Program-made: the position numbers and the translations under genes
Notes under the pieces: generated by a model
Database searches by the model: none
The model's input: only the letters and a program-made list of their open reading frames with translations
Told to the model about the DNA's origin: nothing
From: Pseudarthrobacter chlorophenolicus A6
Lineage (GTDB): Bacteria; Actinomycetota; Actinomycetes; Actinomycetales; Micrococcaceae
Length of the DNA: 64,000 nucleotides
NCBI RefSeq assembly: GCF_000022025.1
Contig: NC_011879.1
Span: 310,001 to 374,000 of the forward strand
Direction of reading: 5' to 3'
Shown: positions 7,104 to 15,143 of the stretch, piece by piece
Layout of the letters: every line of letters begins with the position of its first letter
How positions within the stretch are numbered: the first letter of the stretch is position 1

Positions 7104-8723
7104 CTACTTCTTCGTCGGGTCTGCTGGTGGTGTGGGTTCTGAAGGAACTTCCGGTGCGGTCTGGTCGAGGATGGCAGGGCGGTCCGCCGGGCAGCCGGGA
7201 AGGGCCGTTTCGGTGGGAGCGGGGGAGGGGGACGTAGTTGGGCTCGGAGAGGGTGTTCCGGTCGGTGAGGGCGAAGGGGAGGGTGTGGCTGTCGGGCTCG
7301 GAGCGGGGGCGGCGGCGCATTGTGCCTGCTTGGTTTCGAAGTCCTTGCGTGCCTGATTCTGGCGGGCGATGAATTCGGCTCTCTGTGCGGTCTTCTGCTC
7401 GCGATCCTCGACGGCGCGGTTGTACGTGTCCCAGGTAGCGCTGATCGCCGACCATGCCTTGTTGACCTCATCGACCCTGGCCGTGTAGGCGTTGTAGGCC
7501 TCCGCGTCCTTCTTGTACCTGGCGTAGTCGGTCCAATAGGTGACGACGTTGGCCTGCCAGGCTTTGGCGTCCGCTTCCAGTTTTGTGCGCGCCTGTTCGA
7601 GCAATACGGTGCTGGCCTTGGTGGCCGCCGTTTCGTCGAACGCAAGGGGCTTCATCCCGGTGAATGCCCAGCCGCAGCCCGGTCCGCCCGTGTCGCTGGC
7701 GGGGACCTGCAGGGTGGCCTCGGTCGTGGCCTTGGCCGCCGGGGCCTGGGGTTCTGCCGGTTCGGGGACCGCGGCCGGCATGGCCGGGGATACCGGGAAC
7801 GAGGGCCTGTCCATGGGCTCTGCGGTCCGGGTCACGAGACCCGGGGCGGGAATGGGGACGCGGATGAACGCTGCGCCGGTGGTGGGTGCAGGGGTTGGTG
7901 CCGGACCTGCGGCAGGGGCGGGAGACGCCGGCGCCGATGGTGTCGCGGTTTCCTGGCCGGTTGCGGGCAGAGGGACTTCCGGGATCGCGACCTTGGCTTC
8001 CTGCGTGAACTGACTGTATCCGGCGGCGGACCACGGGGATCGGGTGGCGTCAGCGGCGGTCGAACCCGGGTTTACGCACACCTTGGACAGTGGTCCGGTC
8101 AGAGCGTCATCGAAGGCTTTGGCCAGTGTTTGCAGTGGATCCGAAGGGGCTCCGGTGACGTACGTGATGACGTCGCCGCGGCGGAAGGACAGCACTGCCG
8201 CCCGGACACCGCCCCGGTTCGTGATGGCTTGCCTGGCATCCAGGCCGGGGCCATTGACGGACCAGAGGGTGAGCCCGGTTTCTGCGCCGGCGCAGATGTA
8301 GGCGTTCGCTGCCTGTCGTTGCATCGCTTCGGCGCCGATCCCTGCGGTGTACGCGAGGGTGGCCACCTGGAAGCGGGTGCCGCCGGAGGTGTAGGTGCGG
8401 GCCAGGGACACGGAGGGCGCCATGGCCGGCTGCGGGCACGAGTAGGGCAGGGGCGCGGTGACCAGCTGCTGCAGATCCCCTTGCTTGGCCCAGCCCGCCG
8501 GAGGGTTGTTCAGCGCTTCAGTCAGGACAGCGGTTGCAGGGGCCAGTTTCCAGTCAGCGGTGACAATGTGGGGAGCCGCCGGCGCTGGAGGGCCGGCCTC
8601 AACGGCGGGCGGCATGCCGATCATTACCAAGGCGGCCGTAGTGGCAGCGGCGATAGCTGTGATGATGCCCGTCCCGGTCAGGAGGGCCGGCACGGATTTC
8701 TGGGTGAATCGAAAGGGTCCCAA
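7104..8723 (-). CDS. Secreted or membrane-anchored Pro-rich protein with coiled coil
   Basis: 539 residues. An N-terminal signal-anchor helix (residues ~12-37) is followed by a ~200-residue globular domain with single Cys residues (SCPQPA, YICAGA, KVCVNP) that could form disulfides. Then come a Pro/Ala linker, GCGWAFTGMKPLAFDE, a long helical coiled-coil region (KASTVLLEQARTKLEADAKAWQ to KDFETKQAQC) and a Ser/Thr-Pro low-complexity tail. It starts 6 bp after the PBP gene and is probably co-transcribed with it. Likely a cell-surface or wall-spanning component; not recognised. Confidence 0.65.
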   Translation of the reverse strand: MGPFRFTQKSVPALLTGTGIITAIAAATTAALVMIGMPPAVEAGPPAPAAPHIVTADWKLAPATAVLTEALNNPPAGWAKQGDLQQLVTAPLPYSCPQPAMAPSVSLARTYTSGGTRFQVATLAYTAGIGAEAMQRQAANAYICAGAETGLTLWSVNGPGLDARQAITNRGGVRAAVLSFRRGDVITYVTGAPSDPLQTLAKAFDDALTGPLSKVCVNPGSTAADATRSPWSAAGYSQFTQEAKVAIPEVPLPATGQETATPSAPASPAPAAGPAPTPAPTTGAAFIRVPIPAPGLVTRTAEPMDRPSFPVSPAMPAAVPEPAEPQAPAAKATTEATLQVPASDTGGPGCGWAFTGMKPLAFDETAATKASTVLLEQARTKLEADAKAWQANVVTYWTDYARYKKDAEAYNAYTARVDEVNKAWSAISATWDTYNRAVEDREQKTAQRAEFIARQNQARKDFETKQAQCAAAPAPSPTATPSPSPSPTGTPSPSPTTSPSPAPTETALPGCPADRPAILDQTAPEVPSEPTPPADPTKK

Positions 8724-8729
8724 GGCGTC

Positions 8730-11045
8730 CTACTTCCGTTCCGGGAGTTTGATAGTCGTATCGCTGCCCTGGCTCAGGGTGAGGCTGACCTTTTCCCGGT
8801 AGGAGAAGGTGCTGCCGGCTGCCGGGGTCTGGCTGACCACGATGTCTTTGGCGAACAGCGGGTTGGGGTCACCGGTCTTTTCGGCGACGTCCGGAGCAAG
8901 GTCGTTCTCCAGCAGGAGAGTCGATGCTTCACTGACGGAGAGTCCGCGCACGTCCGGTACAGTCCGGGCGGTGCTGGAACTGGTGGCAGCGTCGTCAGCC
9001 TTGGGAAGCGGAATCGCGGGCAGCCCTGCCGTTAGCTTCGTCATGATGTCCTTCCAGACGGGGGCGGCCACCTCGCTGCCGGTGAGGTTGAAGTAGTCGC
9101 GGCCGTAGGCGTGGACCTTGTTCAGCGGGAACGCCTGCCCGCCGCGGGGATCGCCAAGCCAGACGGCCGTGGCGTACTGGGGAACGATTCCGACGATCCA
9201 GTTCGCGGCGAAGTCGTTGGTGGTTCCGGTCTTGGCGCCTGCTTCGCGGCCCGGCAGGCCGCCCATCTGGGCCAGAGTCCCGTCGGGGCCGACAAAAGGC
9301 ATCTTGAGGGCATCGGCGACGGTGTTGGCCACGGCGGGTGCAATGGCCTGGTGGCAATCGGGGTCCGGAGCTGCGATCTTGGTGCCGGTGTCAGCGCGGA
9401 CGCCGGAGGTCACGGCTACCGGCCTGCAGGCGACGCCGCCGCCGGCGAAGACTGCGTAGGCATTGGCCATCTCGATGGGGGAGACGTCATAGGCGCCTAG
9501 GGCCAGAGCAGCTTCCTGGCCTTGGATGGCCCTTTCGCCGGTCCTGGGCAGGGAGGTGATGCCAAGTTTGGCGGCCATGTCGGCTACCGGAAGAACGCCG
9601 GTGCGTTCGATCAGGCGGATGAAATAGATGTTCAGGGACAACTGGATAGCCCGGCGGGCATCGACAGTGCCCCACGAGATGTTGTTGTAGTTGATGAACC
9701 CGCCCACCGGGTTGTCCAGCGATGAGACATACGGGCTGTTGGCGTTGTACTTCGTTGTCGCGGGTATACCCTGCTCCAGGGCCGTGGCCAGGACTATTGG
9801 CTTCATTGACGAGCCGACCGGATAGGCACTCTTGGCGTACACAAGCTGGGTCTGTCCGGGGTCGGACCCCCAGTCGCGGTTCTGTGCGATCGCCGCGATC
9901 TGGCCGGTACCGGGTTTGATGACGGCGGTGCCGAGTGCTGCCCTGTTGTCATTGCCGAGCGCAGTCGTCACGGCGCCCTGGGCAGCGGTCATGGCGGCCG
10001 GATCCAGTGCCGTGGTGAGAATCATGCCGCCGCGGGAGAGTTTCTCGGCGCGGGCCTCGGCGGTGGCACCGAAGGCCGGATCGGTCAGGATCTCATCACG
10101 GACCAGTGAACAGTAGAACGGGTAGGTGGAGCTTGCGCACCCATTGGGCAGGGTTCCCCTGATGATGCCAAGTGGCTCTGCTGCTGCGGCAGCGCTCTCT
10201 TCTGCGGTAATCTTTCCCGTCGTCTCCAGCCTGCCAAGGGCAGTATTGCGACGGCCGATGGCACCTTCAGCGTTGGTGAAGGGGTCGTAGATGCCCGGAC
10301 CCTTGAGGATGCCCGCGAGGGTAGCTCCCTGGGCCCTGGTGAGGTTCTTGGCCGTCGTGTTGAAGTAGACCTTCGCGGCAGCCTCGATACCGTAAGCGCC
10401 GTTGCCGAAATAGACCGTGTTGGAGTACATCTCCAGGATCTGGTCTTTGCTGAGTTTCTCCTCCAGACCCGCGGCGTACTTGAGCTCCTGCAGTTTGGTG
10501 CCCAAATCCCGTGACGGGAGTGACGTTTCCCCGGACTGTGCGACCAGGAGATTCTTCACCAGTTGCTGGGTGATTCCTGAGGCGCCCTGGGGCTGGTTTG
10601 AGCGGACGTTGTTGACGATGGTGGCGCGCATTGTTCCGATGAAGTCGATGGGTCCGTTTTCGTAGAAGCGGGCATCCTCGGTGGCCAGCAGTGCCTCGGT
10701 GAACGTCGGGGAGATCTGGGCAAGCCTTACGTCGACCCGGTTTTCACTGAAGAATCTCGCAAATTCCTTGCCGTTCCGATCGAGCAGGACTGTGTGCTGC
10801 GGCAGGGCGACGTCGAGGGGGATTTCCGAAGGAAGGGACTCCCAATAGCCGATGGCCGTGCTGACCCCGAGGGAGGCGGCGGCGCCGACGGGCGCGGCCA
10901 GAAGCCCGGTCAGGGAGACCAGAAGAACGGCGCTGACGAACCCGGCGAGGCGGGACGGGAGGGACTGCTGTGGTGTGGGGTCGTCCTTCATAGCGGATCC
11001 GAGCAGCTGCTCGACACTGGCCAGCTCGTTGTGTTTGCGTCTCAA
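8730..11045 (-). CDS. Class A penicillin-binding protein with PASTA domain
   Basis: Bifunctional peptidoglycan synthase, about 771 residues from TTG 11045. A membrane anchor at ~33-60 precedes a glycosyltransferase domain (TEDARFYENG at ~122, GASGITQQLVKNLL at ~154). The transpeptidase domain has SSMK (412-415), SLN (470-472) and KTGT (605-608). One PASTA repeat follows (VPDVRGLSVSEASTLL ... QTPAAGS). All key motifs are intact. The TTG start overlaps the stop of an 18-aa leader ORF and has AGGAG upstream; ATG 10991 is an alternative. It probably builds wall at the transfer site, since it lies in an envelope gene block. A PBP on a mobile element is unusual. Confidence 0.9.
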   Translation of the reverse strand: MRRKHNELASVEQLLGSAMKDDPTPQQSLPSRLAGFVSAVLLVSLTGLLAAPVGAAASLGVSTAIGYWESLPSEIPLDVALPQHTVLLDRNGKEFARFFSENRVDVRLAQISPTFTEALLATEDARFYENGPIDFIGTMRATIVNNVRSNQPQGASGITQQLVKNLLVAQSGETSLPSRDLGTKLQELKYAAGLEEKLSKDQILEMYSNTVYFGNGAYGIEAAAKVYFNTTAKNLTRAQGATLAGILKGPGIYDPFTNAEGAIGRRNTALGRLETTGKITAEESAAAAAEPLGIIRGTLPNGCASSTYPFYCSLVRDEILTDPAFGATAEARAEKLSRGGMILTTALDPAAMTAAQGAVTTALGNDNRAALGTAVIKPGTGQIAAIAQNRDWGSDPGQTQLVYAKSAYPVGSSMKPIVLATALEQGIPATTKYNANSPYVSSLDNPVGGFINYNNISWGTVDARRAIQLSLNIYFIRLIERTGVLPVADMAAKLGITSLPRTGERAIQGQEAALALGAYDVSPIEMANAYAVFAGGGVACRPVAVTSGVRADTGTKIAAPDPDCHQAIAPAVANTVADALKMPFVGPDGTLAQMGGLPGREAGAKTGTTNDFAANWIVGIVPQYATAVWLGDPRGGQAFPLNKVHAYGRDYFNLTGSEVAAPVWKDIMTKLTAGLPAIPLPKADDAATSSSTARTVPDVRGLSVSEASTLLLENDLAPDVAEKTGDPNPLFAKDIVVSQTPAAGSTFSYREKVSLTLSQGSDTTIKLPERK

Positions 11046-11098
11046 AATGCAGTGCTCCTGGTAATGCTCGTGGGGCAGCCGGCGGCCGCGACAATCAT
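11042..11098 (-). CDS. Leader peptide upstream of PBP
   Basis: An 18-codon frame (MIVAAAGCPTSITRSTAF) begins ~13 nt after the ACACAT box. Its TGA overlaps the TTG start of the PBP gene. Such coupling, seen again at 45087-45113, suggests that ribosomes loading on a near-leaderless mRNA re-initiate at the main gene. Existence as a stable peptide is doubtful. Confidence 0.4.
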   Translation of the reverse strand: MIVAAAGCPTSITRSTAF

Positions 11099-11111
11099 GG
11101 CGATGACCGCC

Positions 11112-11142
11112 ATGTGTGCGGACAGGAGCAGAAGCCTGCCCG
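11112..11142 (-). promoter_or_regulatory. Class A element promoter of PBP operon
   Basis: -35 CGGGCAG (11142-11136), 18 nt, ACACAT (11117-11112). The -35 forms part of one arm of an inverted repeat. Confidence 0.75.
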
Positions 11143-11186
11143 TAAGCGGGCGGGCTGCCGGACTGTCTACGATTACTTACGGGCAG
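11136..11186. repeat. Inverted repeat over the PBP promoter -35
   Basis: CTGCCCGTAAG (11136-11146) and its exact complement CTTACGGGCAG (11176-11186), 29 nt apart. One arm contains the -35 element, so this could be an operator that competes with the polymerase, or a structured upstream element. Confidence 0.55.
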
Positions 11187-11210
11187 GAAGCGCCGCTTCG
11201 GGCCACGCAG

Positions 11211-11243
11211 AAGAGCCGACACGGACTCACCGTGTCGGCTCTT
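11211..11243. terminator. Bidirectional hairpin
   Basis: A perfect 14-bp stem AAGAGCCGACACGG / CCGTGTCGGCTCTT with a 5-nt loop lies after the PAS-like gene (stop at 11291, minus strand) and before the PBP promoter. The T-tracts are short. Confidence 0.7.
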
Positions 11244-11290
11244 CTATTGCGGATCCAACCGCTGCCAGTCGTGCTCAGCAGCGGTGGCGG

Positions 11291-12361
11291 TTACGCACGT
11301 GCGGGGGACATCCGGACAACGGAGTAGCGACCCGTGGCGCCGTGGTCGTCGGGGGCGCTGCTGGCGGCCACGTTGTAGGGGTTGTAGCTGCCGTCGGTGT
11401 GGAGCAGGCGGACGATCGCAGCGGTGGCCGGCCTGGACTCCTCGACGATGTCCCGGAAAGCCCGGTAGTCGTCTGGGTGGACGACGTGCGGCAGGTAACC
11501 GAACCGTGGTGACTGGATTCCGAACCTTTGCCAGGTGTTGGATGTCATGAACGTTTGCCAGCAGCTGGTGTCAACGGCCATCAGGACCTGGTCGGAGGCG
11601 AGGTCGAAGACAGCGCGCAGGAGGCTGCTGGACTGGAAGTCCCCGAACCCCGGCGTGATTGGGGACGGTGTGACCTCCTGGACTTCGCGGGTGATGGCAC
11701 GGAGCCACTTGCCTTGGAACGTCTCGTCGGGAAGCACACGGCCGGAAACTTCCAGGTGCTTGATTCCGGGGTTGTCCGTGTTGGACCGGGTGATGACCTT
11801 GTACGGGACCAGGTACCGCTGTGCGTTTCCGGATTTGATGGCCGCGTCAATGGTCACCTTCATCCGGGTCCTGTCCTCCGGTGAGATCAGTTCGCTGACC
11901 CATTGGTTCATGTCCCCGGTCGGGCTGTCCCCGGTCCGTTCGATCTCATAGATCCGGAAAAGGTCGTCATTCCAGGATGTTTCGATGTGGCCGTCGAAGG
12001 AGATCTTCCATTCGAGGACACCGATCGGGGGTCGCTCCGGCAGCTTGTCGCCGACCCTCTTGTAGATCGCAATGACTGCAAGGACAGTTTTTGTGGCGGG
12101 TCCGCGCAAAGGCATTGCCTGGACACGGTAATCAGTCCCGCGGAGGCCGACGACCTCATCGGTCCCCTGGCCCGTTTCCGCGACGAGGCGGATCCTGTCC
12201 ACCAGCAGCTCGCGACCGACCACATCAAGGTTCTTCCGCACACTGGCGCCCGAGTAGTTGACATCACCGATACTGAGAAGCCCCGGCTGGTCGCTGTTGA
12301 GGAAGTCAACCAGCACCCATCGGTTCTCCGTGTGGCTGCGCGTCTCCGTGCCTGCGTTCAT
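11291..12361 (-). CDS. PAS-like sensor protein
   Basis: 356 residues without membrane segments. Residues ~115-230 look PAS-like: WNDDLFRIYEIERTG, then ISPEDRTRMKVTIDAAIKSG and a beta-rich PYKVITR ... HLEVSGRVLPDE section, the usual pattern of PAS/PAC folds. A second, weaker copy seems present at the C-terminus (GYLPHVVHPDDYRAFRDIVEES ... RLLHTDGSYNPY). There is no attached kinase, cyclase or HTH, so output must be through a partner. It is transcribed from the gene-free region at 12362-12671 without a class A box. Confidence 0.6.
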   Translation of the reverse strand: MNAGTETRSHTENRWVLVDFLNSDQPGLLSIGDVNYSGASVRKNLDVVGRELLVDRIRLVAETGQGTDEVVGLRGTDYRVQAMPLRGPATKTVLAVIAIYKRVGDKLPERPPIGVLEWKISFDGHIETSWNDDLFRIYEIERTGDSPTGDMNQWVSELISPEDRTRMKVTIDAAIKSGNAQRYLVPYKVITRSNTDNPGIKHLEVSGRVLPDETFQGKWLRAITREVQEVTPSPITPGFGDFQSSSLLRAVFDLASDQVLMAVDTSCWQTFMTSNTWQRFGIQSPRFGYLPHVVHPDDYRAFRDIVEESRPATAAIVRLLHTDGSYNPYNVAASSAPDDHGATGRYSVVRMSPARA

Positions 12362-12671
12362 GTCTGAGCCCCATAAAACTCTGTGGGGACAGCCCTTCCG
12401 TCCCCAACCCTTGATACCCCCCAACAACCCCCCACAGGGCGTGTCCCAGTCAGGGACTGGGACAGTTTTTCACCACTCGACAGACTTTGTCACATGTGTC
12501 ACTTCGCACATTACACGGTGTCACGTGAGAAGAATCACCCTTTACCTTCCGGCTGGCTCCCAGTTTGCCTTGATCCGTTCTTGAGGCTATTGTGGGTGAC
12601 CTAAGCCCCACTGGCGGACGCCCGGCAGGCTGTACGAAGCACCATCTGATCAACTTCAGGAGTACAGCCTT
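12362..12671. other. Divergent intergenic region with hairpin and GTGTCAC repeats
   Basis: Separates the PAS-like gene (-) from the metallo-hydrolase gene (+). It contains a terminator-like hairpin (12442-12470), then TTTGTCACATGTGTCAC and GGTGTCACGTGAG, i.e. two GTGTCAC copies around a CACATGTG palindrome, which could be an operator. No RNA gene or additional coding frame was seen. Confidence 0.5.
12442..12470 (+). terminator. Intrinsic terminator/attenuator-like hairpin
   Basis: TGTCCCAGTC-AGG-GACTGGGACA followed by GTTTTT on the plus strand. No plus-strand gene ends here, so it may act as an attenuator in a leader, or be a remnant. Confidence 0.6.
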
Positions 12672-13448
12672 TTGTCACCCATTTCAGCGCGTCCCGAAAA
12701 GCCGTTCGACTTTTCCTCCCGGGTCAGCGAACCGTCACCCGGTGTTTTCTTCGTCGAAGGCCCTGCATCCAACTGGATCATCGTCAGTGATGACAGCGGA
12801 TTCATCCTCATCGACGGCGGGTATCCCGAAGACGCATCCCTTGTCCTGCGGTCCATCTGGCATGTCGGCTTCAAGCCCGGTGATGCCAAGGCGGTCCTCA
12901 TTACCCATGGGCACGTCGACCACCTGGGCTCGGCCGCACACTTCTCCGAGGCGTACGGGACACCCGTGCTGACGAGCCCGGCAGAGCTTGCCCACGTCCA
13001 GGGCAAAGAGAAGCACCAGGTCACCCTCGCCACGTGCATCCTCAATGCCTGGCGCCCGGGAGTGTTCTCCTGGCTGAAGCACGCCATCTCAGCCGGCGCC
13101 CTGTCCCCGAAGCCGGTGGCAGCCGCCGAGGCCTGGACTCCGGAGCGCCTCCGGGAATTGCCCGGACAGCCACAGCCGATCAGCGTCCCCGGCCACACCC
13201 CGGGCCACGCTGTCATCCTTCTCCCCAAGGCAGGCGCGATCGTCACAGGCGACGCCCTCATCACGGGTCATTCGCTGAGCCGGCACACCGGACCGCAGAT
13301 GCTCGATGCGATGTACCATACCGACGCCGACGAGGCCCTCGCTGCAACGCACGCCCTCGATAACGTGGAAGCTTCCCTCATCCTCCCCGGCCACGGTCCG
13401 GCGCTGAAGATGCCCCTCAGCGACGCCTTAGCCGCGCTGCGAAGCTAG
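12672..13448 (+). CDS. Metallo-beta-lactamase-fold hydrolase
   Basis: 258 residues from TTG 12672, with AGGAG ten bases upstream. The MBL metal motif is THGHVDH (H79, H81, D83, H84). Further ligands fit PGHTPGH (~178) and TGDALITG (~198), and PGHGP sits near the end. It matches the general MBL-fold hydrolase family rather than true beta-lactamases. Thioester, lactone or nucleic-acid substrates are all possible. It is followed by a small gene on the same strand and is probably cytoplasmic. Confidence 0.85.
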   Translation: MSPISARPEKPFDFSSRVSEPSPGVFFVEGPASNWIIVSDDSGFILIDGGYPEDASLVLRSIWHVGFKPGDAKAVLITHGHVDHLGSAAHFSEAYGTPVLTSPAELAHVQGKEKHQVTLATCILNAWRPGVFSWLKHAISAGALSPKPVAAAEAWTPERLRELPGQPQPISVPGHTPGHAVILLPKAGAIVTGDALITGHSLSRHTGPQMLDAMYHTDADEALAATHALDNVEASLILPGHGPALKMPLSDALAALRS

Positions 13449-13516
13449 CTTCACCACAACACTCTCCCTGACCTTTGGCGCTATGCCCGCGCCACCCCTT
13501 TTGGAAAGCCAGAAAC

Positions 13517-13822
13517 GTGCCAATCCTTGCCATATCTGTAACCACGATCGAGTGTGACGGACACCACGGGGCGCCTTGCCCGAACGACGCAGTTGTCGAA
13601 TACGAGCACTCCCAGAGCGTCGCAATCCGCCTTGCCCAAAATTCAGGCTGGACTGTCTGGATCGAGACGATGTGCCCCGAGTGCAGCAACGCCGGCGCCG
13701 ACCCGGCAGTACCGGCTGCCCCCACGAAGCTGCCCCTTGAAGCCACTGTCCCCAGCGGAGATGCCTCCACCTGGTGCCTGGAGATGAAGGCTCAGATCAA
13801 GAGGGTTCCGGTCGCCGCTTAG
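13517..13822 (+). CDS. Small Cys-rich protein
   Basis: About 101 residues from GTG 13517. Cysteines at ECDG, PCPND and MCPECS, and one near the C-terminus (TWCLEM), suggest a zinc-binding fold. Located 68 bp behind the metallo-hydrolase and probably in its operon. Not recognised. It converges with 13827-13988. Confidence 0.6.
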   Translation: MPILAISVTTIECDGHHGAPCPNDAVVEYEHSQSVAIRLAQNSGWTVWIETMCPECSNAGADPAVPAAPTKLPLEATVPSGDASTWCLEMKAQIKRVPVAA

Positions 13823-13826
13823 CCTG

Positions 13827-13988
13827 TCAGGCTGCCTGGTCCAGGATCAGGTCGGGATGGTCCTCTATGTCCTGGAGCCGCGCGATGACGAGCCTGTCCA
13901 TGGCTGTCAGTTCGGTGACGACGGACTCTCCATCCCCGGTGACGAACGCCCCGGAACCGAGCGGCTCCGGCGCGTTCGCTGCGCTCAC
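13827..13988 (-). CDS. Small acidic protein coupled to the HD hydrolase
   Basis: A 53-residue frame starting at GTG 13988, which overlaps the TGA of the upstream HD gene (GTGA). Composition is acidic (MDRLVIARLQDIEDHPDLIL), mostly helical. The 4-bp overlap is the same arrangement as in other genes of this element and supports translation. It is easily missed by gene callers. Function unknown; possibly a partner of the HD protein. Confidence 0.5.
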   Translation of the reverse strand: MSAANAPEPLGSGAFVTGDGESVVTELTAMDRLVIARLQDIEDHPDLILDQAA

Positions 13989-14770
13989 GCCGGGCCTCCA
14001 GGAGAGGCCTGCAGTGCCGCAAGACGATCTCCGAGGACGGAGAGCTTGTACTCGATCTCGGCGTAGCCGGCGTCGGAGACCAATGCCCGGATCGGTCCAT
14101 TGTTCGCGATGAGCTCGGCCTGGAAGATCGGGACCACAGGCCCATATTTTGCGGCCAAGTGACTGACCATTCCTTCGTGCCCCGGGACGGCGTTGTGGTG
14201 CAGGCCGCCGGCGTTATCCATGAAGTCGGTGAACTTGCCGATGAACGCTCCGGCGTTGCCCAGGATCTTCCCGGCAACATCGCTGGCGTACTTTTCGCGC
14301 TTTTCCGCCTTGCTGAGTTTTTCGCCGGACGCGACCGGATTAGTCAGCGCCCGGACGATGCCTGAGGCTTCCTGACTGAACTCCGTGGTGATCCAGCGGT
14401 ATGCCAGCTCGCGCTGGGCTGTGGTGTTGAGCCCGCTCCAGTCGCCCGGCACGAAGGCCGCCAGGATGCGGTCGAGGCAATCTTCGACGGTGTCATGAAG
14501 GATCACGCCTACCAGCACGGCCTCCGATTCAACACCCCACCGGAGCACGCGAAGGGCATTCCTCAACGGGTGTTCGATGTAGGACGTGCGGGGGAGGCCC
14601 TTCCGGTTCGCCCGGGTCTGGTGCAGGTGAAGGAATGAGGCTGCGGACAGTGCCGTGGACACCTTGACCCCGTCGATGGTGGGGATTCGCCCGATCTCTC
14701 CGAAGATGGCCAGGGTCAGGGCGGAAGGATCCATGTCCTTGAGGGGAACGGTGCCAAAAAGTGTCGTCAT
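13985..14770 (-). CDS. RelA/SpoT-type HD domain protein ((p)ppGpp hydrolase-like)
   Basis: 261 residues with the HD-fold signatures of SpoT/MESH1-type hydrolases in order: SYIEHPLRNALRVL, LHDTVED and KFTDFMDNAG. The hydrolase motifs look intact, and there is no synthetase or TGS domain. The expected reaction is hydrolysis of (p)ppGpp or a related nucleotide in the cytoplasm. Start ATG 14770 lies 7 nt after ACACAT. An element-borne alarmone hydrolase could blunt the host stringent response or defence alarmones; that is inference. Confidence 0.75.
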   Translation of the reverse strand: MTTLFGTVPLKDMDPSALTLAIFGEIGRIPTIDGVKVSTALSAASFLHLHQTRANRKGLPRTSYIEHPLRNALRVLRWGVESEAVLVGVILHDTVEDCLDRILAAFVPGDWSGLNTTAQRELAYRWITTEFSQEASGIVRALTNPVASGEKLSKAEKREKYASDVAGKILGNAGAFIGKFTDFMDNAGGLHHNAVPGHEGMVSHLAAKYGPVVPIFQAELIANNGPIRALVSDAGYAEIEYKLSVLGDRLAALQASPGGPA

Positions 14771-14777
14771 GCCCAGC

Positions 14778-14808
14778 ATGTGTACGGATGGCCACAGCTG
14801 CGTCATCA
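14778..14808 (-). promoter_or_regulatory. Class A element promoter
   Basis: -35 TGATGAC (14808-14802), 18 nt, ACACAT (14783-14778), 7 nt to ATG 14770. The same -35 variant occurs at 32829. Confidence 0.75.
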
Positions 14809-14851
14809 GAGGAAGCGGCAGGCCCCTCATGTCGCAACGGGAGGGGCCGGT

Positions 14852-15142
14852 TTACTTCCTTGTTGCCGCTTGCTCGGCGGCGATGCGGACCATGACCCGG
14901 GCCACGACTGAGACGCACAGCGGGCACTGGAGCCGCGCCGAGGTCGTGAATGGCTGCTCAGAGACGAGCATGACAGAGCCTCCGCACAGGGCCTTCGGGG
15001 AGAGCCGGTCCAGGGCGTAGTGCTGGACGAGCGTGCCCTTGCCGTACAGGCGCTCAACGGCCGGCCCACCGGGCTTGCCCATCTGGGCAATCACCTGGCG
15101 GCGGAAGCGGTGCCCCTCCAGGGCCCGGTCTTTGAGACCCAC
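14852..15142 (-). CDS. Unknown 96-aa protein with CxxC
   Basis: Starts at GTG 15142, one base after the stop of the Pth2-like gene. It contains KALCGGSVMLVSEQPF and QCPLCVSVV, a pattern compatible with a small zinc ribbon. Basic N-terminus. Probably co-transcribed with, and possibly functionally tied to, the Pth2-like protein. Confidence 0.6.
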   Translation of the reverse strand: MGLKDRALEGHRFRRQVIAQMGKPGGPAVERLYGKGTLVQHYALDRLSPKALCGGSVMLVSEQPFTTSARLQCPLCVSVVARVMVRIAAEQAATRK

Positions 15143-15143
15143 G

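Noticed and set aside
7320..9035. 571-codon plus-strand frame across the secreted protein and PBP
   Set aside because: Gly/Arg-rich shadow of two well-supported minus-strand genes.
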